DNA of 64,000 bases from Bacteroidales bacterium (GTDB lineage Bacteria; Bacteroidota; Bacteroidia; Bacteroidales; F082), in contig JAFSJF010000143.1 in NCBI GenBank assembly GCA_017439405.1, forward strand, positions 33,707 through 97,706. Reading direction: 5' to 3'. A model generated the notes under the pieces. The model made no database searches, was not told where the DNA came from, and saw nothing but the letters and a program-made list of their open reading frames with translations. The position numbers were made by a program, and so were the translations under genes. Of this stretch, positions 44,141 to 52,533 are shown piece after piece (the first letter of the stretch is position 1; each line of letters begins with the position of its first letter).

Positions 44141-45817
44141 CTACTCTTTCAGTTTCTTATACCTGAACCGTTTAGGTTCTATGTTGCCCAAACGTTTCAT
44201 CTTATTTTCTTCATATTCCGAGTAACTGCCCTCGAAGAAATAGACCTGTGAGTTGCCTTCGAAGGCGAGGATGTGGGTGGCCACGCGGTCGAGGAACCAG
44301 CGGTCGTGGCTGATGATGACGGCGCAGCCCGCGAAGTTCTCCAAGCCTTCCTCCAAGGCGCGGAGCGTGTTCACGTCGATGTCGTTGGTAGGCTCGTCGA
44401 GGAGGAGGACGTTGGCTTCCTGTTTTAAGGTCAACGCCAAATGCATACGGTTACGCTCGCCGCCCGACAGCACGCCGGCTTTCTTCTGCTGGTCGTTGCC
44501 GCCGAAGTTGAAGCGCGACACGTAGGCGCGCGAGTTGATGCTGCGTTTGCCTAACTGGATTAAGTCGTTGCCGCCGCTGATGACCTCCCAAACGGTCTTC
44601 TCGGGGTCGATGTCGGCGTGTTGCTGGTCCACATAGCCGATTTTCACGGTCTCTCCGACCTCGAAGGTGCCGCTGTCGGGCGTTTCCAAGCCCATGATGA
44701 GGCGGAACAAGGTCGTCTTGCCCGCGCCGTTAGGCCCGATGACGCCGACGATGCCGCCTTGCGGCAGGCTGAAGTTGAGGTTCTCGAACAGCAGCTTGTC
44801 ACCGTAGGCCTTGGTGACGTCATGCGCCTCAATGACCTTGGTGCCGAGGCGGTCGCCATTGGGGATGTAGATTTCAAGTTTCTCTTCCTTTTCCTTCACG
44901 TCCTCGTTGAGCATCTTCTCGTACGATTCGAGACGCGCCTTGCCCTTGGCGTGACGCGCTTTCGGGGCCATGCGCACCCATTCCAACTCTCTTTCAAGGG
45001 TCTTGCGGCGTTTGCTCTCGGTCTTTTCTTCCATGGCGAGGCGGGCGGTCTTTTGGTCGAGCCACGACGAGTAGTTGCCCTTCCACGGGATGCCTTCGCC
45101 GCGGTCGAGTTCGAGGATCCAGCCGGCCACGTGGTCGAGGAAGTAACGGTCGTGCGTGACGGCGATGACGGTGCCTTTGTATTGTTGCAGGTGGCTCTCC
45201 AACCATTGGATGCTCTCAGCGTCTAAGTGGTTGGTCGGCTCGTCAAGGAGCAGGATGTCAGGCTCTTGCAGCAGCAGGCGGCAGAGGGCCACGCGGCGAC
45301 GCTCGCCACCCGAGAGGTTGCGCACGGGCGTGTCGCCGTCGGGGCAGTTGAGGGCGTCCATGGCGCGCTCCAGTTTGTTGTCGAGTTCCCAAGCGTCGTG
45401 CTGCTCGATGAGTTCGGTCAGCTCGCCCTGACGGGCAATGAGCTTATCGAAGTCGGCGTCAGGTTCGGCGAATTGGTTGTTGATTTCCTCGTATTCCTTG
45501 AGGATGTCGACGATTTCTTGCACGCCTTCTTCCACCACTTGACGGACGGTCTTGTCGTCGTCGAGTTGCGGCTCTTGGTCGAGCATCCCGACCGAATAGC
45601 CGGGCGAGAACACCACTTCGCCGTTGTAGGATTTTTCCTTGCCCGCGATGATGCGCAGCAGGGTCGATTTTCCCGCTCCGTTGAGGCCGATGATGCCGAT
45701 TTTCGCTCCGTAGAAGAACGAGAGGTAGATGTCTTTCAGGATTTGTCTTGACGGCGGGATGATTTTGCTTACGCCCACCATCGAGAAGATGATTTTTTTG
45801 TCGTCGGGGTTTGCCAT
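44141..45817 (-). CDS. ettA: Energy-dependent translational throttle protein EttA (ABC-F)
   Basis: A 558-residue ABC-F ATPase with two nucleotide-binding domains and no membrane segment. First Walker A GLNGAGKST (44-52), signature LSGGERRR, DEPTNHLD; second Walker A GPNGAGKTT, signature LSGGERNR, DEPTNDID. The interdomain linker is Arg/Lys-rich, with ERELEWVRMAPKARHAKGKAR, the P-site tRNA interaction motif of EttA. It binds the ribosomal E site and gates translation by energy state. Length is normal; no clear promoter. Confidence 0.96.
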   Translation of the reverse strand: MANPDDKKIIFSMVGVSKIIPPSRQILKDIYLSFFYGAKIGIIGLNGAGKSTLLRIIAGKEKSYNGEVVFSPGYSVGMLDQEPQLDDDKTVRQVVEEGVQEIVDILKEYEEINNQFAEPDADFDKLIARQGELTELIEQHDAWELDNKLERAMDALNCPDGDTPVRNLSGGERRRVALCRLLLQEPDILLLDEPTNHLDAESIQWLESHLQQYKGTVIAVTHDRYFLDHVAGWILELDRGEGIPWKGNYSSWLDQKTARLAMEEKTESKRRKTLERELEWVRMAPKARHAKGKARLESYEKMLNEDVKEKEEKLEIYIPNGDRLGTKVIEAHDVTKAYGDKLLFENLNFSLPQGGIVGVIGPNGAGKTTLFRLIMGLETPDSGTFEVGETVKIGYVDQQHADIDPEKTVWEVISGGNDLIQLGKRSINSRAYVSRFNFGGNDQQKKAGVLSGGERNRMHLALTLKQEANVLLLDEPTNDIDVNTLRALEEGLENFAGCAVIISHDRWFLDRVATHILAFEGNSQVYFFEGSYSEYEENKMKRLGNIEPKRFRYKKLKE

Positions 45818-45828
45818 ATCAGTTATCA

Positions 45829-46011
45829 GTTGTTCAGTTGTCAGTTGTTCAGTTATCAGTTCCGCAGGGACTTACGTCGCCTGCTTATTGGCTGTCGCCC
45901 CTACGGGGCTTGGGGTGGACGGGGATTGAAATCGCCCGTTGATGTCTTGTCGCCCTTTCAGGGCTTTGCTCTGCGCCGCATCGCGTCACTGCGAGCGAAG
46001 CGAAGCAATCC
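45829..46011. repeat. Composite repeat upstream of ettA
   Basis: Begins with tandem GTTATCAGTTGTTCA-like units (45829-45862), continues with CCCTACGGGGCTTGGGGT-like and GCCCTTTCAGGGC hairpins, and ends with a copy of GTCACTGCGAG..GAAGCAATCC (45985-46011). It makes up most of the 212-bp gap. No gene seen. Confidence 0.65.
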
Positions 46012-46029
46012 AGATTATGGTTGTTTCTA

Positions 46030-46440
46030 TTATGCAGCCTGCCTGCGGTAGTCTTCCACCGCCATTTGGAAAGTCAGCTCAGGGTCAATCATCTGGTCGA
46101 TGCGTTGGGTGCCCACTTCGGCGAGCCAACGCTTCAAAGGTTCGGCCTTCGGCGAGGGGATGGACTGGATTAAACGGAGAAGTTGCTCTAAATCAGCGAC
46201 ATCGGTTTTGTATTTTTTGCCGTCAGAGGCTGGCAATTTCAGTTGGTGACAATTTGTCACCGACTCATTTCCTTCTGCTTTTAGTCTCTGTTTCAGCTTG
46301 TTCCAGTATTTTCTTCCATCGACGCTTTCGGTCAATACCTGCACTACATCCACAATAGAGAAATAGTACTTTTCCTTTTCAGCGTCCCAAACGACGCGAA
46401 TTTGCTTGTTCTCAAAGAGTTGTATGGCGAGTTGTTCCAT
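46030..46440 (-). pseudogene. Truncated BRO-family/DinD-like gene (N-terminal domain only)
   Basis: A 136-residue product with the BRO-N pattern (VVWDAEKEKYYFSIVDVVQVLTESVDGRKYWNKLKQRL ... TDVADLEQLLRLIQSIPSPKAEPLKRWLAEVG). Family proteins then continue after a DYRR motif with a helical region of about 130 residues; here it stops right after VEDYRRQAA. The stop lies 18 bp from a repeat (45985-46011), suggesting the C-terminus was lost by a rearrangement. Whether the stub is expressed is unknown. The start at 46440 is chosen over 46482 to begin at the conserved MEQLAIQLFE. Confidence 0.65.
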
Positions 46441-46468
46441 AGTTGTAAAGGATTTAGTTTGTGGTTTT

Positions 46469-47677
46469 TCAGTTGTCCTCAATAATGGGACATCTCTTTT
46501 TTATGTCAAAAACGGCCACCATTGCAGTCTCCAACCGTTCCGTAGCCCGCCCCCAGTCATACACACGATTCGTGAAATCAAAACCTGCTTGGGCGATGTG
46601 CTCCGCCTTGTCGGTATTAATTAATAAGGTAAGGATGTTGTTCGCCATTTCCTCAGCGTTGTTGCCGATGAGGATTTCTTCGTCGGGTTGCGCGCCCAAA
46701 GAGGCGTTGGCTAAGGGCGAAGTGATAGCAGGCAGCCGCATCGACATGGCCTCCAACAGCTTGTTTTGCAGGCCCGTGCCGATGCGCATTGGCGCGATGA
46801 ACACGCGACTCTCGGCGTAGGCCGTGCGGATGTCGTCGAGCCAGCCGCTGACGATGATTTTGTCCGAAGCGGCCTTCTTCACCCTCGGGTCGGGCGTGGC
46901 GCCGGCGATGTAGAGCGTCGTTTCGGGCCGCGATTTCCACACGATAGGCAGGATTTCGTTGGCCAAATATTCCACGGCGTTCACGTTGGGCGGGTAGCTC
47001 ATGTTGCCCGTGAAGACGAGGTCGTATTGCTTCTCGCGCTCTTGCGGCTTGAAAAAGTCGTGGTCTACGCCGTTGGGGATGATGAGGATTTCGTCGCGCT
47101 TCTCGTGCGGGAACAAGGCCCTGTCAGGCTCGCTGATGATGGTTTTTACGTCGAAGTCGTCGAAGATGGCGGCTTCGTAGCGGGCCAAGCGGCGGTACTC
47201 CATATTATATATAGGTCGCGTGACGAAAGAGGCCACGTCGGCGCGGCGTTTCATGCCGTAAGAGAAAATGTCTTGATAGTCAATGGTTTTTGGGATGTCT
47301 TTATGTCGAATGTATTCAGCTACACGCAGCAGTTGCCCAAACAATATGTCGGGTTGGTGCTTGGCAACCAGCTTGTCTATTTTCTTGGCGGCGCGGCGGT
47401 GGTAGAAATAGCCGCACTGCATGGGCAGCCCCTTGAAGAAGGCGCGCACGAGGCCCAAGAGGATTTGCGGTTTCGTCATTTTGATGAAACTGATGGACTG
47501 GCAATAGGGTTGCAATGCACGAAAAGCGTCTTGCTCGTTCACCTTGGGGTTGTCGTTCAAGGCACAAAGGACGATCTCGTTGCGCTTCGCAAGTTGCTTT
47601 ATCTGGTTGAATGCCCGCAGCTTGTCGCCTTTTTCGAGCGGATAGGGAATGCGGGGCAGGAGGACGAAAATCTTCAT
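46469..47677 (-). CDS. Group 1 (GT4-like) glycosyltransferase
   Basis: A 402-residue GT-B enzyme. Start MKIFVLLPRIPYPLEKGDK is a standard N-terminal nucleotide-sugar transferase opening with an acceptor-domain loop; the donor domain includes LVFTGNMSYPPNVNAVEYL and FIAPMRIGTGLQNKLLEAM with the Glu of the EX7E region. Similar to the TIGR03087-type sugar transferase. It probably builds a surface glycan. The start at 47677 is preferred over 47761 because the promoter box (47696-47703) and repeat lie upstream. Acceptor and sugar unknown. Confidence 0.85.
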   Translation of the reverse strand: MKIFVLLPRIPYPLEKGDKLRAFNQIKQLAKRNEIVLCALNDNPKVNEQDAFRALQPYCQSISFIKMTKPQILLGLVRAFFKGLPMQCGYFYHRRAAKKIDKLVAKHQPDILFGQLLRVAEYIRHKDIPKTIDYQDIFSYGMKRRADVASFVTRPIYNMEYRRLARYEAAIFDDFDVKTIISEPDRALFPHEKRDEILIIPNGVDHDFFKPQEREKQYDLVFTGNMSYPPNVNAVEYLANEILPIVWKSRPETTLYIAGATPDPRVKKAASDKIIVSGWLDDIRTAYAESRVFIAPMRIGTGLQNKLLEAMSMRLPAITSPLANASLGAQPDEEILIGNNAEEMANNILTLLINTDKAEHIAQAGFDFTNRVYDWGRATERLETAMVAVFDIKKRCPIIEDN

Positions 47678-47695
47678 CTCATCAAATTTAGGGAG

Positions 47696-47703
47696 CAAAT
47701 TTA
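47696..47703 (-). promoter_or_regulatory. -7 promoter box (TAAATTTG) for the glycosyltransferase at 46469-47677
   Basis: TAnnTTTG match 19 nt upstream of the start at 47677. A second copy of the motif lies at 47683-47690 but is too close to the start. Confidence 0.55.
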
Positions 47704-47716
47704 AGGAATATTTTAT

Positions 47717-47868
47717 TATGGCACGCAGAATACGCAGAAATCGTAGATTCGACGTAGTCAATTATATGAAGCGCAAAGCGATGTAAAATATGCAGATAGC
47801 AGGTTCTGCGGATTCTGCGATTTCTGCGTGAAAAACCATCGTCCGGTAGGTTCAGCGTTTTCTGCGTG
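47717..47868. repeat. Composite palindromic repeat between the two glycosyltransferase genes
   Basis: It contains GCACGCAGAATACGCAGAAAT at the left, GGTTCTGCGGATTCTGCG and TTTTCTGCGTGG at the right, and an inverted copy of the TTGACTACGTCGAATC segment seen at 4978-5000. Same family as 4895-5148. Confidence 0.7.
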
Positions 47869-47871
47869 GAA

Positions 47872-49089
47872 TTATAGAAAACTAATCTTGCTCCCCGGCT
47901 TGATTTCCTCGTAGAACATCAGCAGGCGGGCTATGATCTTGCGGTTGTCGTAGTTTTCCTCCACGAGCTTGCGTGCGGCTTGCCCGATTCTGACGGCGAT
48001 GGCTGGGTTTTCGTCGATGGCGCGGATGGCTTCCACCATCTTGGCCTTGTTCTCGGCGATGATGATGTTCACCTCCTCGTCGTAAAGGATGCCCTCGGCA
48101 CCCACGCGTGTGGTGATGACGGTCTTGCCCATCGCCATCGACTCGATGATCTTGATGCGGATGCCGCTGCCGGCCAACAAAGGCACAATGGCCACGTCGT
48201 GGTTGAACACGAACTCTTTGGCATCGGGCACCTCGCCGACGACATCGACATGCTTGTTTTTCAGTGCACTGAGCCATTCTGGCATGTTGCGCCCCGCGAG
48301 GTGATAGACGAAGTCGGGGACCTTCTCCACCGTCTTGGGCAGCACTTCCCCGATGAACCATCGGATGCCTTCCTCGTTGGGCATCCAGTTCATGGAGCCG
48401 ATGTGGTAGAACTTGGGCTTGCCTTCAATCTCGGATTTTGGCGTAAACTCCTCAGGATAAACGCCAAACGGAATGTCGATGACGGGCTTCGAGCAATATT
48501 TCCTGAAGAAAGCCGCGTCTTTGCGCGTGATGGCTGCAACGCCGTCCACGGTCTCGATGGCGGATAGTTCGTAGTCTCTTAACGTTTTGGTCAAGTGGTT
48601 GATATACCAGCGTTTGGCGAAGAACTTCGTCTCTTTGGCGATGCGTTCCCAAATCTTGTGTTCCACGTTGTGGGCACGCAGCACGATCACGGCCTTGGAG
48701 TGCTCGCGGATGGTCTCGACGTAGGGCACCATATAGAGCATCTCCAGTTGGACTACGTCAAATTGTTCTTTTTCAAGCACTTCTGTAAGACGGTTCTTGA
48801 AGTCCTTTGAAATGAAACGCTCCACATGGTAGGACTTTTTGGTGAACAGGTTGAGCAAAGCCTTCAAGGGCCTGACGCGCAAGTCAACGTCAATCAACTC
48901 GATGGCGGTTTTCCGCTTGTAGTCCTCGGGGATGTCGGCCTCGCTGACCTTGTATTTCTCGTTGTTGACGGCCATGACCTTGACTTGGTGGCCCGCTTTC
49001 AAAATTCCCGAAACGATGCTGTTCATCGCCATGGGTCCGCCTTCGGAGGCAGGATAGGGTGGCTTGTTGCAGAGGAGGAGTATCTTCAT
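47872..49089 (-). CDS. Glycosyltransferase family 4 (group 1) enzyme
   Basis: A 405-residue GT-B enzyme. N-terminal MKILLLCNKPPYPASEGGPMAMNS, central LEMLYMVPYVETI and RAHNVEHKIWERIA, and a donor domain with YHIGSMNWMPNEEGIRWFI and VPLLAGSGIRIKIIESMAMGKTVITT, including the Glu at the sugar-nucleotide site. It is a distant paralogue of the neighbouring transferase and likely acts in the same surface-glycan pathway. The start at 49089 is chosen over 49155 for the conserved opening MKILLLCNK. Confidence 0.87.
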   Translation of the reverse strand: MKILLLCNKPPYPASEGGPMAMNSIVSGILKAGHQVKVMAVNNEKYKVSEADIPEDYKRKTAIELIDVDLRVRPLKALLNLFTKKSYHVERFISKDFKNRLTEVLEKEQFDVVQLEMLYMVPYVETIREHSKAVIVLRAHNVEHKIWERIAKETKFFAKRWYINHLTKTLRDYELSAIETVDGVAAITRKDAAFFRKYCSKPVIDIPFGVYPEEFTPKSEIEGKPKFYHIGSMNWMPNEEGIRWFIGEVLPKTVEKVPDFVYHLAGRNMPEWLSALKNKHVDVVGEVPDAKEFVFNHDVAIVPLLAGSGIRIKIIESMAMGKTVITTRVGAEGILYDEEVNIIIAENKAKMVEAIRAIDENPAIAVRIGQAARKLVEENYDNRKIIARLLMFYEEIKPGSKISFL

Positions 49090-49138
49090 GTTGGGTTGTT
49101 GATCGTTGAAGTGTTGAATTGTTGTTTGCAGGGCTTTC

Positions 49139-49165
49139 ACAATTCCCCCTTCCAAAGGGGGCAGG
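49139..49165. repeat. Short CCCCCTT..AAGGGGG hairpin
   Basis: CCCCCTTCCAAAGGGGG lies between LptF/LptG-type permease and glycosyltransferase genes on the minus strand; it may act as a weak terminator for the permease gene. Confidence 0.5.
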
Positions 49166-49186
49166 GGATTGGGCAGCCGATTGGGA

Positions 49187-50665
49187 TTATGTTGTTGTTT
49201 CCGTCTCGATGGCTTGTTTCTTCTTGAACAGCCGTTGGAAGAACCGTCTCCAGCTGTCGCCGTCGAACAGTGCGGCGTCGGTGGTGGCCTTGAAGGTGAG
49301 GAACAGTCCGATGGGGAACAGGACGATGGACGACATCCACACGCCGAGGAACATGTTGAGGTTGCCGAACACGGCCATCTGCTCGCTCATGGTGGAGATG
49401 ATGTAATAGACGACAAAAAACAGCACCGAGACCACCACGGGCAGTCCCAGACCACCCTTGCGGATGATGGTGCCAAGCGGGGCCCCGATGAAGAAGAAAA
49501 TGATGCAGGCGATGCTCAGGGTGAACTTCTTGTGCCATTCCTTCTTGTGCTTGTTGATGTTCTCGATCTGCGATGAAAGGTCGATCTTGTTGAACGAGGC
49601 GTTTTCCTTGGCGTTTTGTGCCGACCCGACGGCCATGTTGAGAACGTTCTCGCGGATTTTGGGGCTGAGATGGTCGGCCAAAGGCCATTTCAGCGTGTCG
49701 GGAGGGGCGGGGAGGAGGGTGTCGTTTTGCACAACGGCTCGCCTCGATGGCTCCGTTATGGCATGGATGCTGTTGTAGTTGGCCCATCGGCGCGGGAAGT
49801 TCTCCGCGAAGGCTTGCTGCTTGTTGGCGTAGCGCAACTCAAGCGAGTCCAAGGAACGCGAGAGCTGGCGGATGTTCATCATCGTTTGGTACGACTTGTA
49901 CATGTCCTCGTTGGAGCGGGTCATGTCAAAGTCTTGCAGGCTGAACTTGATTTGCTCTTGCTTGAACGACATCCGTTCGAATGGGCGTTTCTCCTTGTAG
50001 TTGTCGGTGGTGATGTCGGTGTAGTTGTAGCCGTTGTAAAGCGTGAAGATGATGTTGCGTTGGTTAGGGCTAAGGCTCATCATGCCCGAATCGGCGGAGA
50101 TGATGTGGGTGTTGCCCAAACGGTCGGCATGTTCGTATATTTTCACGCCGTATATGCTGCTGCCGTCCACTCCCTTCCGATCCACATAGATGACATAGTT
50201 CTCGATGTCCTTGTAATAAACGCCTTCCTTGATGTTGAAAGCCAGCTTTTTTTTCTGGACGTCAAAAAGCAGGGTGCGCCCTTTCAGCGTGGCAACGGGA
50301 ATCAAGTCGTTGGAGATGATGAAGGCCAACCCGCTGAGCATCACCGAGAAAATCACCAACGGACGCATCACCTTCCACATCGAGATGCCCGAGGCTTTCA
50401 TGGCCACCAACTCATAATGCTCGCCGAAGTTGCCGAAACACATCAAAGAGGCCAACAGCAGGGCCAAAGGCAAGGCCATGGGAATGAAGGTGATGGACAT
50501 GTAGAAGAACAGCTCCGCCAAAATCTTCAGTTCCAGACCTTTGCCAACGAGGTCATCGACGTAAAGCCAAAGCCATTGCATCAACAGGACGAAAAGCACG
50601 ATGAAAAACGTGAACAAAAACGTGCCCAAAAACGACCTGACGATATATTGGTAGAGTTTTTTCAT
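49187..50665 (-). CDS. LptF/LptG-family LPS export permease
   Basis: A 492-residue inner-membrane protein. N-terminal helices (about 11-32, 47-80, with YMSITFIPMALPLALLLASLMCFG), then helices near 95-120, a large periplasmic domain (about 125-360) and C-terminal helices (about 400-480, with GAPLGTIIRKGGLGLPVVVS). This is the YjgP/YjgQ layout; with LptB it would extract LPS from the inner membrane. The usual LptG versus LptF choice cannot be made. The start at 50665 is the first Met of the conserved MKKLYQYIVRSFLG. Confidence 0.92.
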   Translation of the reverse strand: MKKLYQYIVRSFLGTFLFTFFIVLFVLLMQWLWLYVDDLVGKGLELKILAELFFYMSITFIPMALPLALLLASLMCFGNFGEHYELVAMKASGISMWKVMRPLVIFSVMLSGLAFIISNDLIPVATLKGRTLLFDVQKKKLAFNIKEGVYYKDIENYVIYVDRKGVDGSSIYGVKIYEHADRLGNTHIISADSGMMSLSPNQRNIIFTLYNGYNYTDITTDNYKEKRPFERMSFKQEQIKFSLQDFDMTRSNEDMYKSYQTMMNIRQLSRSLDSLELRYANKQQAFAENFPRRWANYNSIHAITEPSRRAVVQNDTLLPAPPDTLKWPLADHLSPKIRENVLNMAVGSAQNAKENASFNKIDLSSQIENINKHKKEWHKKFTLSIACIIFFFIGAPLGTIIRKGGLGLPVVVSVLFFVVYYIISTMSEQMAVFGNLNMFLGVWMSSIVLFPIGLFLTFKATTDAALFDGDSWRRFFQRLFKKKQAIETETTT

Positions 50666-50702
50666 TTGCCATTGCCAAGAATGATGCAACCAAATAACGC
50701 TG

Positions 50703-50710
50703 CAAATTTA
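50703..50710 (-). promoter_or_regulatory. -7 promoter box (TAAATTTG) for the LptF/LptG permease gene
   Basis: TAnnTTTG match 38 nt upstream of 50665. Only 10 bp from the divergent box at 50721-50728. Confidence 0.6.
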
Positions 50711-50720
50711 GAAAAATTAC

Positions 50721-50728
50721 TACCTTTG
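50721..50728 (+). promoter_or_regulatory. -7 promoter box (TACCTTTG) for the PAS-like gene
   Basis: TAnnTTTG match 78 nt upstream of the ATG at 50806. Confidence 0.6.
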
Positions 50729-50805
50729 CCGAAAAATTAGTCATCAACGACGCAAGGTCCCGCAGTCCCGCGTCCCGCAAGACCCGCGTCAAAAATAATC
50801 GAACC

Positions 50806-51141
50806 ATGGAAAACAAAGACTATCTCAAAGGCCTCAACTTGGCCATCACCATCAGCGCCAAGGAAGGCGAGATCCTCTATCAGAACGACGAGTCCATCGC
50901 CGTGAATGGCGACGCCCGCGGGCGCGACCTGATGGGCTGCCACAACGAACGCTCGCAGCAAATCATCCGCCATTTGTTGGACGATGCAGCAACGAATGTT
51001 TATACTATTTCAAAGAAAGGCAAGAAGAAATTGATTTACCAGACGCCGTGGTACGAAGACGATGCCAAGCAGGTCGTCGGTGGCCTCATCGAGTTCTCCA
51101 TCGTCCTGCCCGACGACATGCCACATTACGACAGGGGATAA
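50806..51141 (+). CDS. Small PAS-like protein
   Basis: A 111-residue protein that looks like a lone PAS fold: a first strand (LNLAITISAKEGEILYQND), then GRDLMGCHNERSQQIIRHLL and KKLIYQTPWYEDD, and a last strand VVGGLIEFSIVLPDD. It has no kinase or DNA-binding part, no signal peptide and no membrane helix. Similar small proteins are widespread in Bacteroidales. Function unknown; perhaps a ligand or redox-sensing partner protein. Confidence 0.7.
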   Translation: MENKDYLKGLNLAITISAKEGEILYQNDESIAVNGDARGRDLMGCHNERSQQIIRHLLDDAATNVYTISKKGKKKLIYQTPWYEDDAKQVVGGLIEFSIVLPDDMPHYDRG

Positions 51142-51144
51142 AAA

Positions 51145-51168
51145 TAGCGGTGCCAACAGGCACCGCTA
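51145..51168. terminator. Bidirectional terminator between the PAS-like gene and ackA
   Basis: TAGCGGTGCC/GGCACCGCTA arms with an AACA loop, A-rich on the left and T-rich on the right. Confidence 0.85.
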
Positions 51169-51219
51169 ATTATTTGTTTCAGATTTGTTGGAGATTTGTT
51201 TCCAAAAACAAGAAAACAT

Positions 51220-52425
51220 TTACTTAGTTACCAAATTATAGGTGTCCTGCGCGATGACGAACTCCTCGTCGGTAGGATATACAACAACGGTAATCTTCGA
51301 GTCGGGCGTGCTGATGACGCCAGCGTCGCCAATGGTTTCCTTGTTGATTTTGCGGTCGATGACGATGCCGAGACCTTCCATGTTTTCGAGGATGGCTTCA
51401 CGCATGAACCAAGCGTTCTCGCCGATGCCGCCCGTCATCACGATGACGTCGGCGCCGTTCATCACAGCCATGTAGCCGCCGATGTACTTCTTCACGCGGT
51501 GGGCGAACATGTTGAAGGCGTAGGTGCAACGCTCGTCGCCTTCTTCCTTGCCGGCACGCACATCGCGCATGTCTTGCTTGCCGCCCGTGATGCCCACGAG
51601 GCCTGATTTCTTATTGACTAAGGTGTTCATCTCCTTGGTCGTGTAGCCTTCCTTGTCCATGATGTACATGAAAGCACCGAGGTCGAGGTCGCCGGTGCGG
51701 CTGCCCATGACGAGACCTTCAACGGGGGTGAAGCCCATCGAAGTCTCCACCGACTTGCCATATTCGACGGCGGCGATGCTGGCGCCACTGCCGAGGTGGC
51801 AAGTCACAATCTTAGACTGTTTCCAGTCCTTGCCGACGAAAGCGGCGGCCTTTTCGGCCACGTACTTGTGGCTGGTGCCGTGGAAGCCGTAGCGGCGCAC
51901 GCGGTATTTGTCGTAGTACTCGTAAGGCACGGCATAGAGGTAAGCCTCAGGCGGCATGGTGCTGTGGAACGAGGTGTCGAACACGGCGGCCATCGGGATG
52001 CCAGGAAGCACTTCCTCCATGGCGTGGATGCCTTGCAGGCTGCCGGGGTTGTGCAACGGGGCGAGGTCAGTGAGCGACTGGATGCCTTCGATGACTTTCT
52101 TGTCGATGAGGACGCTCTTGGGGAACAGCTCGCCACCATGGGCCACGCGGTGACCGACGGCGTTGATTTCCTTCAGGTCTTTGATGACACCCATCTCAGG
52201 GTCAACTAATGCCTTGAGCACCAACTTGATGCCCTCGGTGTGGTTCGGGATGGGGAGTTGCTCGTAGTGCTTCTCGCCGTTGTATTTGTGGGTGAATTCG
52301 CCCATTTCGAGGCCGATGCGCTCCAAGAGGCCCTTGGCCAACAGGCGTGATGAGTTGGCGTTTTCCATTTCAAGCAGCTGGTACTTGATGGAGGAGCTGC
52401 CGCAGTTTAGGACTAATATTTTCAT
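51220..52425 (-). CDS. ackA: Acetate kinase
   Basis: A 401-residue cytosolic enzyme making ATP from acetyl phosphate and ADP. N-terminal NCGSSSIKYQLLE (7-19), GHRVAHGGE, and the sugar-kinase-like core with RRYGFHGTSHKYV, HLGSGASIAA and FTGGIGEN-like VIVMTGGIGENAW. Length is standard. It is downstream of pta on the same strand, separated only by a palindromic repeat; together they form the classic acetate-producing pair. Confidence 0.97.
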   Translation of the reverse strand: MKILVLNCGSSSIKYQLLEMENANSSRLLAKGLLERIGLEMGEFTHKYNGEKHYEQLPIPNHTEGIKLVLKALVDPEMGVIKDLKEINAVGHRVAHGGELFPKSVLIDKKVIEGIQSLTDLAPLHNPGSLQGIHAMEEVLPGIPMAAVFDTSFHSTMPPEAYLYAVPYEYYDKYRVRRYGFHGTSHKYVAEKAAAFVGKDWKQSKIVTCHLGSGASIAAVEYGKSVETSMGFTPVEGLVMGSRTGDLDLGAFMYIMDKEGYTTKEMNTLVNKKSGLVGITGGKQDMRDVRAGKEEGDERCTYAFNMFAHRVKKYIGGYMAVMNGADVIVMTGGIGENAWFMREAILENMEGLGIVIDRKINKETIGDAGVISTPDSKITVVVYPTDEEFVIAQDTYNLVTK

Positions 52426-52464
52426 CGTTTAATTGTTGATTGTTTAATTGTTGAATCGTTGGTC

Positions 52465-52527
52465 TGTAGGGACGCACCGCGTGCGTCCGCAATGGATATC
52501 GGCGGACGCATTCGATGCGTCCCTACA
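52465..52527. repeat. GTAGGGACGCA palindrome between pta and ackA
   Basis: TGTAGGGACGCA (52465-52476) pairs with TGCGTCCCTACA (52516-52527), and two internal GGACGCA/TGCGTCC segments can pair too. It fills most of the 108-bp pta-ackA spacer and would form a long hairpin within the operon transcript. Confidence 0.75.
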
Positions 52528-52533
52528 AACGAA

